Shown piece after piece: positions 48,484-55,939 of a stretch of DNA of 64,000 bases. Location: assembly GCF_036287235.1 (NCBI RefSeq), contig NZ_CP142850.1:2125127-2189126 (forward strand), given 5' to 3'. This DNA comes from Exiguobacterium sp. 9-2. GTDB lineage: Bacteria; Bacillota; Bacilli; Exiguobacteriales; Exiguobacteriaceae. The position numbers and the translations under genes were made by a program. Every line of letters starts with the position of its first letter. The stretch's first letter is position 1. Under the pieces are notes generated by a model, which searched no databases, had not been told where the DNA came from, and saw nothing but the letters and a program-made list of their open reading frames with translations.

Positions 48484-49842
48484 TTAGCCGACAGGTTCAC
48501 CTGTCGTTTCGTCATCGACCGGTGATGCGGGATCACCTGTCTCATCACTACTTGGAGATGTTGGTGATGTCGGAATATCCGGTGTCGATGGTGATTCAGG
48601 TGTATCTACATTCGTATCTGGTTCTGTCGTGTCAGTTGCTGGCGTATCTGTAGATGGTGTATCAGTCGCTGGCTCTGTCGTATCCGTTCCGTTATCGTCT
48701 GTCGTTTCATCGACGGGTGGCGTTACCGGTACAGGTTCAGCTTGGTTACTTTTCGTGACGATCGCAGGGATCGCTGCGTAAAAGTCGAGCGCTAACAGCT
48801 GCTTCTTCTCACCTTTCACTGATTTTACAACGCGATAGACCTCGATGGATTTCCCATCTTCCCCAGCTTGTGTGTCACTTGTTGATCCGGCTGTCAAAGT
48901 CGCCGAATAACGTGTGATTGTCCGATATGGAATCGTTTTTTCGCCTTCTAAGACTGTAGTGACCGTTTCTTTAAATGGTGTTCCCCTAAGTTCCAACGTA
49001 ACGTCACTGCCATTTTGAACTGCGACCAGACGATACGAAATGGCTTGGGTATTACGGACAGCAAAGTCTGTTTTTTCATCAATCCGCACATCATAACCGA
49101 GTGTGATTCCGTCCGGTAACGTGGAATGCGGCATCCGTTCCACAATCTCAAACGGTGTTTTTGCAAACAATTCATACAATTTACTACCGACGTAGGATCC
49201 AGCGACAGCGTCCATGCCGTATGTTTTAACGTTCATCAGTTGTCCTGCTTTAATTTCAACGTTTGCCATTGCAGTAACCATTTGTTCTTCTGCACCAGAC
49301 CGTGTCGTAAAGGCGACACTTGAGACGACCGTCTCAGAAGGATCAGCCGCTGATTCTGTTTTAGCAGGATCGTAGTTTCCTTCTGTTAATGTCTTGCTCG
49401 TATTGATTAACCATTTTTCAAATACTTGCTTTTGTTCAGGTGTGTAACTGATCGGTTGTGATGCTAAGTAACTCTCTAAATTTACTTCATCAATTCGAAC
49501 GACCAAATCGCCACCTTTTTTCAAAGATGCTTTTTTGACCGCCGCCGCAACATCAATTGCTACGACATTCGTTGGAATTGGAGTCGTTTCTTCCCCGGTT
49601 CCGGTCGTCAGTGGTGTCTTCTTCGTCCATTCTGTCACTGCTTTTTCAACAGTTGACTTCGCTTCGTTCCGTTCCATACCACTAACGGGTACAGATCCGA
49701 TTCGTGCCGTTTCAGAGAATGTCGTAGTTTCTGTCGCTTTGCCCGTAAATGAAATCAAGGCAAACGAAGGTACATAGATGAGGGCGACGAGTAAAACGAG
49801 TAAAAGAGTATGTACAGCAAAACGCTTAAAATTGATCATCAT
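48484..49842 (-). CDS. VanW-like wall-associated protein with Thr/Pro/Asp-rich tail
   Basis: A 452-residue exported or membrane-anchored protein: hydrophobic helix 9-32, a segment VPVSGMERNEAKSTVEKAV (51-69) like the peptidoglycan-binding-type repeat found before VanW domains, a VanW-like core (about 195-290, with FEIVERMPHSTLPDGITLGYDV), a beta-rich section to about 365, and about 85 residues of Thr/Pro/Asp/Glu repeats. VanW domains are cell-wall-associated with unknown activity. The gene heads the pilBTC operon; AAAGGAAACAG precedes ATG 49842 and a -10 TATAAT lies at 49891-49896. In a Gram-positive pilus it could help the fibre through peptidoglycan (inference). Confidence 0.75.
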   Translation of the reverse strand: MMINFKRFAVHTLLLVLLVALIYVPSFALISFTGKATETTTFSETARIGSVPVSGMERNEAKSTVEKAVTEWTKKTPLTTGTGEETTPIPTNVVAIDVAAAVKKASLKKGGDLVVRIDEVNLESYLASQPISYTPEQKQVFEKWLINTSKTLTEGNYDPAKTESAADPSETVVSSVAFTTRSGAEEQMVTAMANVEIKAGQLMNVKTYGMDAVAGSYVGSKLYELFAKTPFEIVERMPHSTLPDGITLGYDVRIDEKTDFAVRNTQAISYRLVAVQNGSDVTLELRGTPFKETVTTVLEGEKTIPYRTITRYSATLTAGSTSDTQAGEDGKSIEVYRVVKSVKGEKKQLLALDFYAAIPAIVTKSNQAEPVPVTPPVDETTDDNGTDTTEPATDTPSTDTPATDTTEPDTNVDTPESPSTPDIPTSPTSPSSDETGDPASPVDDETTGEPVG

Positions 49843-49947
49843 CTGTTTCCTTTCTGTATCAATTAATCATTTCAGGTATCTAGTATTTCCATTATAATGA
49901 ATGGATAAGTGAAAGCGTAGCCTTTTCCTTACATATACTGTTTTCTT

Positions 49948-49976
49948 TTGCATTTTAAAAATATGAGGCATTATAT
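49948..49976 (+). promoter_or_regulatory. Promoter of the minor prepilin operon
   Basis: TTGCAT (49948-49953), 17 bases, TTATAT (49971-49976), about 25 bases before the first prepilin start and divergent from the VanW-like gene. Confidence 0.65.
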
Positions 49977-50001
49977 CTATTCTTCAAAAGGAGTTCTTTT
50001 C

Positions 50002-50496
50002 ATGATCCAGAAGGAAAATGGTTTTTCTTTAATCGAAGTACTTGTCAGCGTCGTCATCTTATCAATCGTGTCGATTGCCTTAATCAGTATTTTTTCTCAA
50101 TCTTTACGTTCGAGTCACTCTAGTATGGACGAGACGACAGCGGCTAATCTGACTTCCTACGCGGCTTCTTACTTACAACGAGAAACACTTGTCAAAACAT
50201 CTCCTTTATCCTTCAATTACTTAAAGACTCAAGTCGGAAAAAGTACGTTTGATATCTGCCCAACGTCTGATACTAACGTAGCGATTTGTAATCAGGTATT
50301 CGCACCTGTCGTCAACGGAACACAATACCGAATCAACCTACAAGTTAATTCAACTACAAGTAACGATCCTCGTTTGTTGAATACTACCTTAACGATCAAA
50401 AAGGATCAGTCGAATGATATTCTATTTTCCTTAAAAGGAGTCTTAAGTAATGAACAGCTTAATCAAGAATTTCCGTTTGATTTATCGGCGCGATGA
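50002..50496 (+). CDS. Minor prepilin, PilV-like
   Basis: A 164-residue prepilin with a short leader MIQKENG, cleavage before Phe8 and Glu at +5 (FSLIEVL), then the assembly helix. The globular part has two cysteines (IC..., AIC...) within about 12 residues, which could form a disulfide loop. AAAGGAG lies 8 bases before ATG 50002; an in-frame ATG 18 codons earlier overlaps the promoter and has no SD. It overlaps the next gene by 47 bases. Likely part of a tip or initiating complex. Confidence 0.85.
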   Translation: MIQKENGFSLIEVLVSVVILSIVSIALISIFSQSLRSSHSSMDETTAANLTSYAASYLQRETLVKTSPLSFNYLKTQVGKSTFDICPTSDTNVAICNQVFAPVVNGTQYRINLQVNSTTSNDPRLLNTTLTIKKDQSNDILFSLKGVLSNEQLNQEFPFDLSAR

Positions 50497-51037
50497 AGGA
50501 TTATCACTGATTGAGATTTTAGTCAGTATCGTCATTGCATCGATACTGAGTGCGGTCGTTTTAACCGTTTTTCTACTTGGTGCAAAAAGTTTTAAGGAAA
50601 CGGATGCCATCAGTGACGTTCGAACGGAGGCGGATATCATGATTAGTTCCGTCTTATCTGATATTACAACGAGTGGTTACGATTTCGTACGATTGAGCGA
50701 AGACGGTCAGACGTTATCGCTTTATGATGCAACTCCGTTAAACGTCGATCCCGACTCTGGCTTGCTTGTTCGAATCAATGATCAGAACATGATCATGAAT
50801 CCGAAGCCCATTAAAGTTCTTCGGTTTGGTGAAGGGGCGCTGGCATTGACTGATCGGGAAGACGAGTTACTGTTATCGAATACGGATAACGCTTCTCAGT
50901 TTCGAATAAAAAAAGCGACTCCGATGACAATCAATGGTGTCACCTATTACCAACACGGAATATTAGAAATTTCTTTAAAAATTCAATCCACGCAAGAAGA
51001 GAAATTACTTTCCCTTCAGAGTGGTATCGGCTTCTAG
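50450..51037 (+). CDS. Minor prepilin, PilW/GspJ-like
   Basis: A 195-residue prepilin: 17-residue leader, cleavage after Gly17 (RRDEG-LSLIEIL), Glu22 at +5, assembly helix to about residue 45 and a beta-rich globular part (about 65-195). Length and VRTEADIMISSVLSDI after the helix suit the PilW/GspJ branch of minor pilins. AAAGGAG lies in the upstream gene and precedes ATG 50450, so translation is coupled. Confidence 0.82.
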   Translation: MNSLIKNFRLIYRRDEGLSLIEILVSIVIASILSAVVLTVFLLGAKSFKETDAISDVRTEADIMISSVLSDITTSGYDFVRLSEDGQTLSLYDATPLNVDPDSGLLVRINDQNMIMNPKPIKVLRFGEGALALTDREDELLLSNTDNASQFRIKKATPMTINGVTYYQHGILEISLKIQSTQEEKLLSLQSGIGF

Positions 51038-51053
51038 AGGTGAAATATTAACT

Positions 51054-52760
51054 ATGAAAAAACAAGAAGGCTATACTTTGATTTTTGTCCTCGTTACACT
51101 AGCAGTCGTCTCAACACTTGCCCTTGTCGTCATTGGTATCAATCTGCAGACGAAACGTTCAACAGAAATTCGAAAAACAGAAGTCTCCATCTCTTATGAA
51201 GCCCGTTCGTTACTAAACGAAGGGGTTGCGAAACTATACAATACCTTTCCGACGACACGTCCTGTTTCAGCTGACTTTAAACAACAACTCGAACAATTGA
51301 TGTATTCACCGAACACGACAACACCTGTTACATACGACAGTCTCTTAAAAAAAGGGACACAGTCGATCGGAACGTATCAATACAAACTCGTGACTTCAGC
51401 AAATGCATCAGTAAAAGATCTCGACAACGTCAAAATCGTCGAAATCACAGCCATCGTCTCTTCTCATATTTCAGATCAACCGGAACTGAAACGAACGTAT
51501 ACGCAACGTGTCTCGCTCTCGACACTTCCAAGCTTTTTGTATCATGTACTCGGCTCGGAAAATCAGCTGACACTCAACGGTGCCCCGAGCATCAAAGGAA
51601 ATGTCTTTTCGACTAAACCGATTCGCTTATCACAAATCCCACTTTTCTCTTACAAAGGAACTGCTTATTCGCCATCTATCGCTGGCAACTGGACAGCAAA
51701 ACCAATCATCGAAGGCGTTATCAATGTCAGTCCGCCAACGCCAAACCCTACTTTAAAACCGTTTGAGATTTGTAATACGGCGAATAAGTTCTGTAGCGAA
51801 TCCGTCTCTTCTTGGCAAGACGCTTCGGAACCCATCTCCTCATGGCTTGATGCTTCTGAATTGACACGCGTCGTCTCAACACCGTACGAGTTCTCGTCAC
51901 TCAACTATCTATACTCGTTTATCGAGTATTTACATCGACATAACTTACCGATTCAGGAATCAAATATCGCTACAGCCGATAAACAAATCGATGTAGAAAA
52001 ACTACGAACTGCATTGCCACAAACGAATGGGATTAAAGTTCTTCCGATTACTGCGACAAGTACCGTCTTTGACGAGAGTCTGACCATCGACAATCCAAAC
52101 GATAATTTGCTCGTCACCAACGCTAGTTATACAACGCCTTTATCAGCAATTTTACTCGATCAAGATATCGGTTTCTCAGAAAGTCCACTTATTCTAAATG
52201 GTAATCTATCGATTCAAAGTGTGCGTTCGTTAACGAATCCATTGAAGATTTCTCGTCCTTTGATCGTCATCGGTGATTTAAAAATCAGTGGAAACGTGGC
52301 GTTTAATACGACAATTTTTGTTCTTGGGAAAACGACGATTGACGACGCGAACATCTCATCGATTGAAAACAACTCGATGGTTCTGCTCAGTAAAGGCGAG
52401 TTATTGATTAATCGATTTGATAAATTCTCACAAACCACTAATGAGATAGAGGCTTTTCTATACAGTGATGCGATGACGAATAATCGCATTTACACCGTCG
52501 GATCCAACTTATCGATTTCCGGTGGATTGTTCACAAAAGGTAACTTAACGATTAACACATTCCGTGGTAGTTTTACGACGACGACTAGTCCAACAAATTT
52601 AACAGAGTTCGTTTCCCGGATGCGTAGTTCGAGTGATCGTCAGCAATCACGTCTTCAATTGAATTACGATGCCAATATCATTAAAAATCAACTGGCTTCA
52701 CTTCCTGTAACCGATCGTATTCATCTGTACGTCGAACCACCTCAACGAAAAGAAGACTAA
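51054..52760 (+). CDS. Large PilX/GspK-like prepilin with beta-rich C-terminal domain
   Basis: A 568-residue protein with prepilin leader MKKQEG and cleavage before Tyr7, but Phe replaces the usual Glu at +5 (YTLIFVLV), as in GspK-type tip subunits. After the helix (7-30) come an alpha/beta region (to about 170), then from about 170 a long stretch of short hydrophobic turns (NQLTLNGAPSIKGNVFS, LILNGNLSIQSV, PLIVIGDLKISGNVAF, TTIFVLGKTTIDDANIS, LSISGGLFTKGNLTIN) suggesting a beta-solenoid. A Cys pair (CNTANKFC, about 240-247) and a tandem SSWxDASE repeat (about 252-269) lie between. AGAGGTGA precedes ATG 51054. Probably a pilus-tip adhesin-like subunit. Confidence 0.75.
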   Translation: MKKQEGYTLIFVLVTLAVVSTLALVVIGINLQTKRSTEIRKTEVSISYEARSLLNEGVAKLYNTFPTTRPVSADFKQQLEQLMYSPNTTTPVTYDSLLKKGTQSIGTYQYKLVTSANASVKDLDNVKIVEITAIVSSHISDQPELKRTYTQRVSLSTLPSFLYHVLGSENQLTLNGAPSIKGNVFSTKPIRLSQIPLFSYKGTAYSPSIAGNWTAKPIIEGVINVSPPTPNPTLKPFEICNTANKFCSESVSSWQDASEPISSWLDASELTRVVSTPYEFSSLNYLYSFIEYLHRHNLPIQESNIATADKQIDVEKLRTALPQTNGIKVLPITATSTVFDESLTIDNPNDNLLVTNASYTTPLSAILLDQDIGFSESPLILNGNLSIQSVRSLTNPLKISRPLIVIGDLKISGNVAFNTTIFVLGKTTIDDANISSIENNSMVLLSKGELLINRFDKFSQTTNEIEAFLYSDAMTNNRIYTVGSNLSISGGLFTKGNLTINTFRGSFTTTTSPTNLTEFVSRMRSSSDRQQSRLQLNYDANIIKNQLASLPVTDRIHLYVEPPQRKED

Positions 52761-52764
52761 TAAA

Positions 52765-52792
52765 AAAACACACAGCTGCGACTGTGTGTTTT
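52765..52792. terminator. Bidirectional terminator at the end of the minor prepilin operon
   Basis: Eleven-pair stem AAAACACACAG / CTGTGTGTTTT with a 6-base loop, between convergent genes. Confidence 0.9.
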
Positions 52793-52796
52793 CGTT

Positions 52797-54581
52797 TTAA
52801 TATAAATCGCTTGTATTGATTTGCGTCGGATCTTCAAATACAAGTACTTTGAAACGCACGGACAATTCACTACCGTTCACTTGTTTCGGTTGTAACTGAT
52901 CCACTGGAGATGTTTCCGAATTATTATCCGTGTCAACTTTGACCGTTTCAAGAGCTGTCAACCGAACATACACTTTCCCACGTGATTTTCCTTTAATCAT
53001 CGGTTGATTAGCGGTATTCGATGGTACGATTTCAATCGCATCCGTATCGCCCGATTCAATCGTTAATCGATAACCAGAAAACCATGTCGGAGTGGCGGTA
53101 CTTCCTGCTTGATCACGGAATCCGTACAAAGGTGTTGCATTCGAGCCGACTTGAACTTTCAACTCATTTGCGCTCAGTGTCAATCCATCTTCAACGATCT
53201 TCAATTTTTTCTCGATAGTACTACCAGGAAAATCTTTCAACCCGATCGTCACCATGACTTCATTGGCACTTGTTTTCGCATTCAAGGGTACCGTCAATAA
53301 ATTCGTCGGTGAGGTAACAGGAAGAGCCGTAGGAAGAGAAGATGTTACCGTGTACGTAAATGGTTTAGTCGGTGTAAACGATTGATTCTCTTGCGTTACA
53401 AGGCGAAATGCAAGAGTATCTGGTTGATTCACTCTGATTTCCTTTTTCAAGGCATCCGCAAAGGCTCCAGCTAAGACGATTTTCGGCAATTTCACAGTAA
53501 TCGGTACAGAATGATTCAAGGAGATCGATGTTCCATTGATTTTCTTGAAATCCGAGAAGACAGTCGTCACGTTGATTGGAGACGTTTCTTTCGGTCGAAC
53601 ACCGGAAAGATTCGTCGTGATTTGTGGTGCTGTATTAGTTGGTGTACTAAACGTTAAATAGCTTGTATCCGTTGTAAAAGTCGACTTCGTATTGGCAAAT
53701 GCTTCACTCCATTTAAAAGTATAAGCAGCTGTTTCATTGACATACAAATCGGATCGAGAACTAGTCAATGTCGGTCGATTGTAGAGCTGAAGTGTTGCAG
53801 TCTCAAACGGTGTCTCATACTCAATCAATGAGCTATCCGATGAACATTTTTTGTGATCAGGAAATTTACAATAGCCCCACGCATTCCCATTAGGTCGTGT
53901 TGTCGAACGAGTTACAGATGCTGTCGATTTAAACAGAGCTTGTGTCTCGTCAAACGTAACTGTCCCCGCTTTTGGTGCTGTCCGTAAAATGAAACGCCAT
54001 GTCAGTCTATTTCCTGCCGTTTTACTAATCGAATTCCCATTTTCATCATAGCGAACAATATAGGGGTCCCATGATTTAATCGCTCCATTTCCACTTTTTC
54101 CGGCACGGACCGGTTCAAACTCTACGACATGCGGAAAATGCAACATTACTTTTTGTTGTGTTGTTGTGTTGTTTATTTTTTCAAAGAAGACCGTCTTACC
54201 ATCTTGTTTTAAATCAGGTGAAGCTAACAGTTTCGTGCTTAAACCTTCCATGACAACACCTTCAAACGTAAATCCATCCGGCAACAATTCTTCGAAGTTG
54301 AGTTCCCCGATTGCGAACGTCCCAGACTTCGAGTTCCCACAATTACCAGTGATGTATTTTTGACCAATCCGATTTAACTCAATCGAATAGTCCATGGCAA
54401 CTAAATCGTCGTCGCTGTTTGGTATTGGGTTTTTCACAAATGCTTTTTGAACGTTTAAATCACGGGAAGCGATTGGTGTTCCATTATCAAAACAACTATT
54501 CTTCGCACTCGTGTAACCAAGACCAATCCCGAGTAGAAAGACGATGAATACTAGTGAAGCCAGCAGTTTATAAGTTTTCAT
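52797..54581 (-). CDS. Exported protein of unknown function with Ig-like C-terminal domain
   Basis: A 594-residue protein with a signal peptide or anchor (5-26, KLLASLVFIVFLLGIGLGYTSA) and a wholly extracytoplasmic, Thr/Ser/Asn-rich beta body. Four cysteines only (30, 81, 238, 246), rare in Gram-positive surface proteins and able to form two disulfides. Residues about 468-545 (LTLSANELKVQVGSNATPLY ... GKSRGKVYVRLTAL) resemble a bacterial Ig-like (Big_2) domain. No LPxTG sorting motif or wall-binding repeat is seen. ATG 54581 follows AAGGAG. It converges on the PilX-like gene and stands alone between it and folC, so it may be a pilus-associated adhesin or surface partner; no function is claimed. 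Confidence 0.7.
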   Translation of the reverse strand: MKTYKLLASLVFIVFLLGIGLGYTSAKNSCFDNGTPIASRDLNVQKAFVKNPIPNSDDDLVAMDYSIELNRIGQKYITGNCGNSKSGTFAIGELNFEELLPDGFTFEGVVMEGLSTKLLASPDLKQDGKTVFFEKINNTTTQQKVMLHFPHVVEFEPVRAGKSGNGAIKSWDPYIVRYDENGNSISKTAGNRLTWRFILRTAPKAGTVTFDETQALFKSTASVTRSTTRPNGNAWGYCKFPDHKKCSSDSSLIEYETPFETATLQLYNRPTLTSSRSDLYVNETAAYTFKWSEAFANTKSTFTTDTSYLTFSTPTNTAPQITTNLSGVRPKETSPINVTTVFSDFKKINGTSISLNHSVPITVKLPKIVLAGAFADALKKEIRVNQPDTLAFRLVTQENQSFTPTKPFTYTVTSSLPTALPVTSPTNLLTVPLNAKTSANEVMVTIGLKDFPGSTIEKKLKIVEDGLTLSANELKVQVGSNATPLYGFRDQAGSTATPTWFSGYRLTIESGDTDAIEIVPSNTANQPMIKGKSRGKVYVRLTALETVKVDTDNNSETSPVDQLQPKQVNGSELSVRFKVLVFEDPTQINTSDLY

Positions 54582-54655
54582 CAAGGGCGCTCCTTGTACA
54601 TGAATTTTATAATGACACTATTACTTTCATTGTACGCCCTTTTACGACTTTTTAC

Positions 54656-55885
54656 CTATTTTTTAATTAATTCCCAGTATCTTCGTACTTCACTGATGAA
54701 ATAGAGTGATCCTGTCACGACATATGTCCGGTCCATCTCTAATCGATCGAAGAACTTTTCAACCGTCGTTACATTAGCCCCGTCTTGTTTTAACTCATCG
54801 AGTGTCCTTGCTCGCGGGAAATCGAATGTCGTCTCGTAAATATCTGGTGTAACGTTGCTTAACTGCGCAAGCATCGCCGACCGGTCTTTGTCACGCAAAA
54901 TCGAACAGAGCAACGTCACGGGTTTTGATTCTTCCTTTAACCGTTCAACAAGTGCCGTGATGCCTTCTGGATTATGCGCACCATCGAGAATGATTCGTGG
55001 TTTGCGCGAGATGATTTCAAACCGACCTGGATGTTTTGCTTCTCGTAGCCCTTTTCGGATCGCCGCTTTCGACCATCCGAGACGCCGCGCACAAATAACA
55101 GCGTTCGCCGCATTATGAACTTGGTGATGGCCTTCGAGACCTAAGCGGGTCTCTGGAATTCCGTCGTACGTCGCCCAGGTCCCGGTTTCCTTTAAGCGGT
55201 AACGGATGATTGCTTCCTGGCTCCATTTCAAGGTCGCATTCCGGTCGCCGCAATATGCCATTAACGGTACAGTCAGTTCTTCTTGCAGTTTTCCGGCGAT
55301 GACCGGTGTCCCTTGTTTGATGATGCCGAACTTCTGTAAGGCGATCTCTTGGAGCGTATCTCCGAGAATCGCTTGATGATCATGACCGATTGATGTGATG
55401 ATTGCTGCGACCGGCTTTTTGAAGACGTTCGTTGAGTCATACAGTCCACCGAGACCGACCTCATAGATGACGAAATCCGGACGGAGCTGATCAAAATAAT
55501 AGAAAGCAAGTCCTGTTAATGCTTCGAACTCAGTGACTGTACCGAGTGCCGGATCGATGTGCCTGATGGCATCTTGAACCGCGATGGCAGCTGTAACGAG
55601 ATCGTCTTCTGCGATCGGTACCCCATTCAACATGATTCGTTCCTCAAACTGAATGATGTACGGTGACGTAAATGTCCCGATTTGCAATCCTTCCGCAATC
55701 CCCATCTCACGCAAGAACGCGACCGTCGATCCTTTTCCGTTCGTTCCGGCGACATGAATCGTCGGAATCGCGTCCGGGTCAATCTGTAATTCCAGTAACA
55801 TCGCCTGCATCCGTTCAAGACCTGGTTTGACGCCGAATGCTAGTAAGCTCGATAACCAATCCAATACATCTTCTCGCGTCCTCAT
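54656..55885 (-). CDS. folC: Folylpolyglutamate/dihydrofolate synthase FolC
   Basis: FolC adds glutamates to folates (and may make dihydrofolate). The 409-residue Mur-ligase-like protein has the P-loop VAGTNGKGSTVAFL (about 41-54), TSPYIIQFEERI, the Mg site GLGGLYDSTNVF and ILDGAHNPEGI. AAAGGAG precedes ATG 55885. It follows valS, as in Bacillus, with a terminator between. Confidence 0.95.
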   Translation of the reverse strand: MRTREDVLDWLSSLLAFGVKPGLERMQAMLLELQIDPDAIPTIHVAGTNGKGSTVAFLREMGIAEGLQIGTFTSPYIIQFEERIMLNGVPIAEDDLVTAAIAVQDAIRHIDPALGTVTEFEALTGLAFYYFDQLRPDFVIYEVGLGGLYDSTNVFKKPVAAIITSIGHDHQAILGDTLQEIALQKFGIIKQGTPVIAGKLQEELTVPLMAYCGDRNATLKWSQEAIIRYRLKETGTWATYDGIPETRLGLEGHHQVHNAANAVICARRLGWSKAAIRKGLREAKHPGRFEIISRKPRIILDGAHNPEGITALVERLKEESKPVTLLCSILRDKDRSAMLAQLSNVTPDIYETTFDFPRARTLDELKQDGANVTTVEKFFDRLEMDRTYVVTGSLYFISEVRRYWELIKK

Positions 55886-55900
55886 GCTGTTCGCTCCTTT

Positions 55901-55933
55901 AAAAAAAGTGGCTCAAGGAGACTTGAGCCACTG
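55901..55933 (-). terminator. Terminator after valS
   Basis: Perfect 11-pair stem AGTGGCTCAAG / CTTGAGCCACT and TTTTTTT on the minus strand, just before the folC ribosome-binding site. Confidence 0.9.
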
Positions 55934-55939
55934 CTGTAA

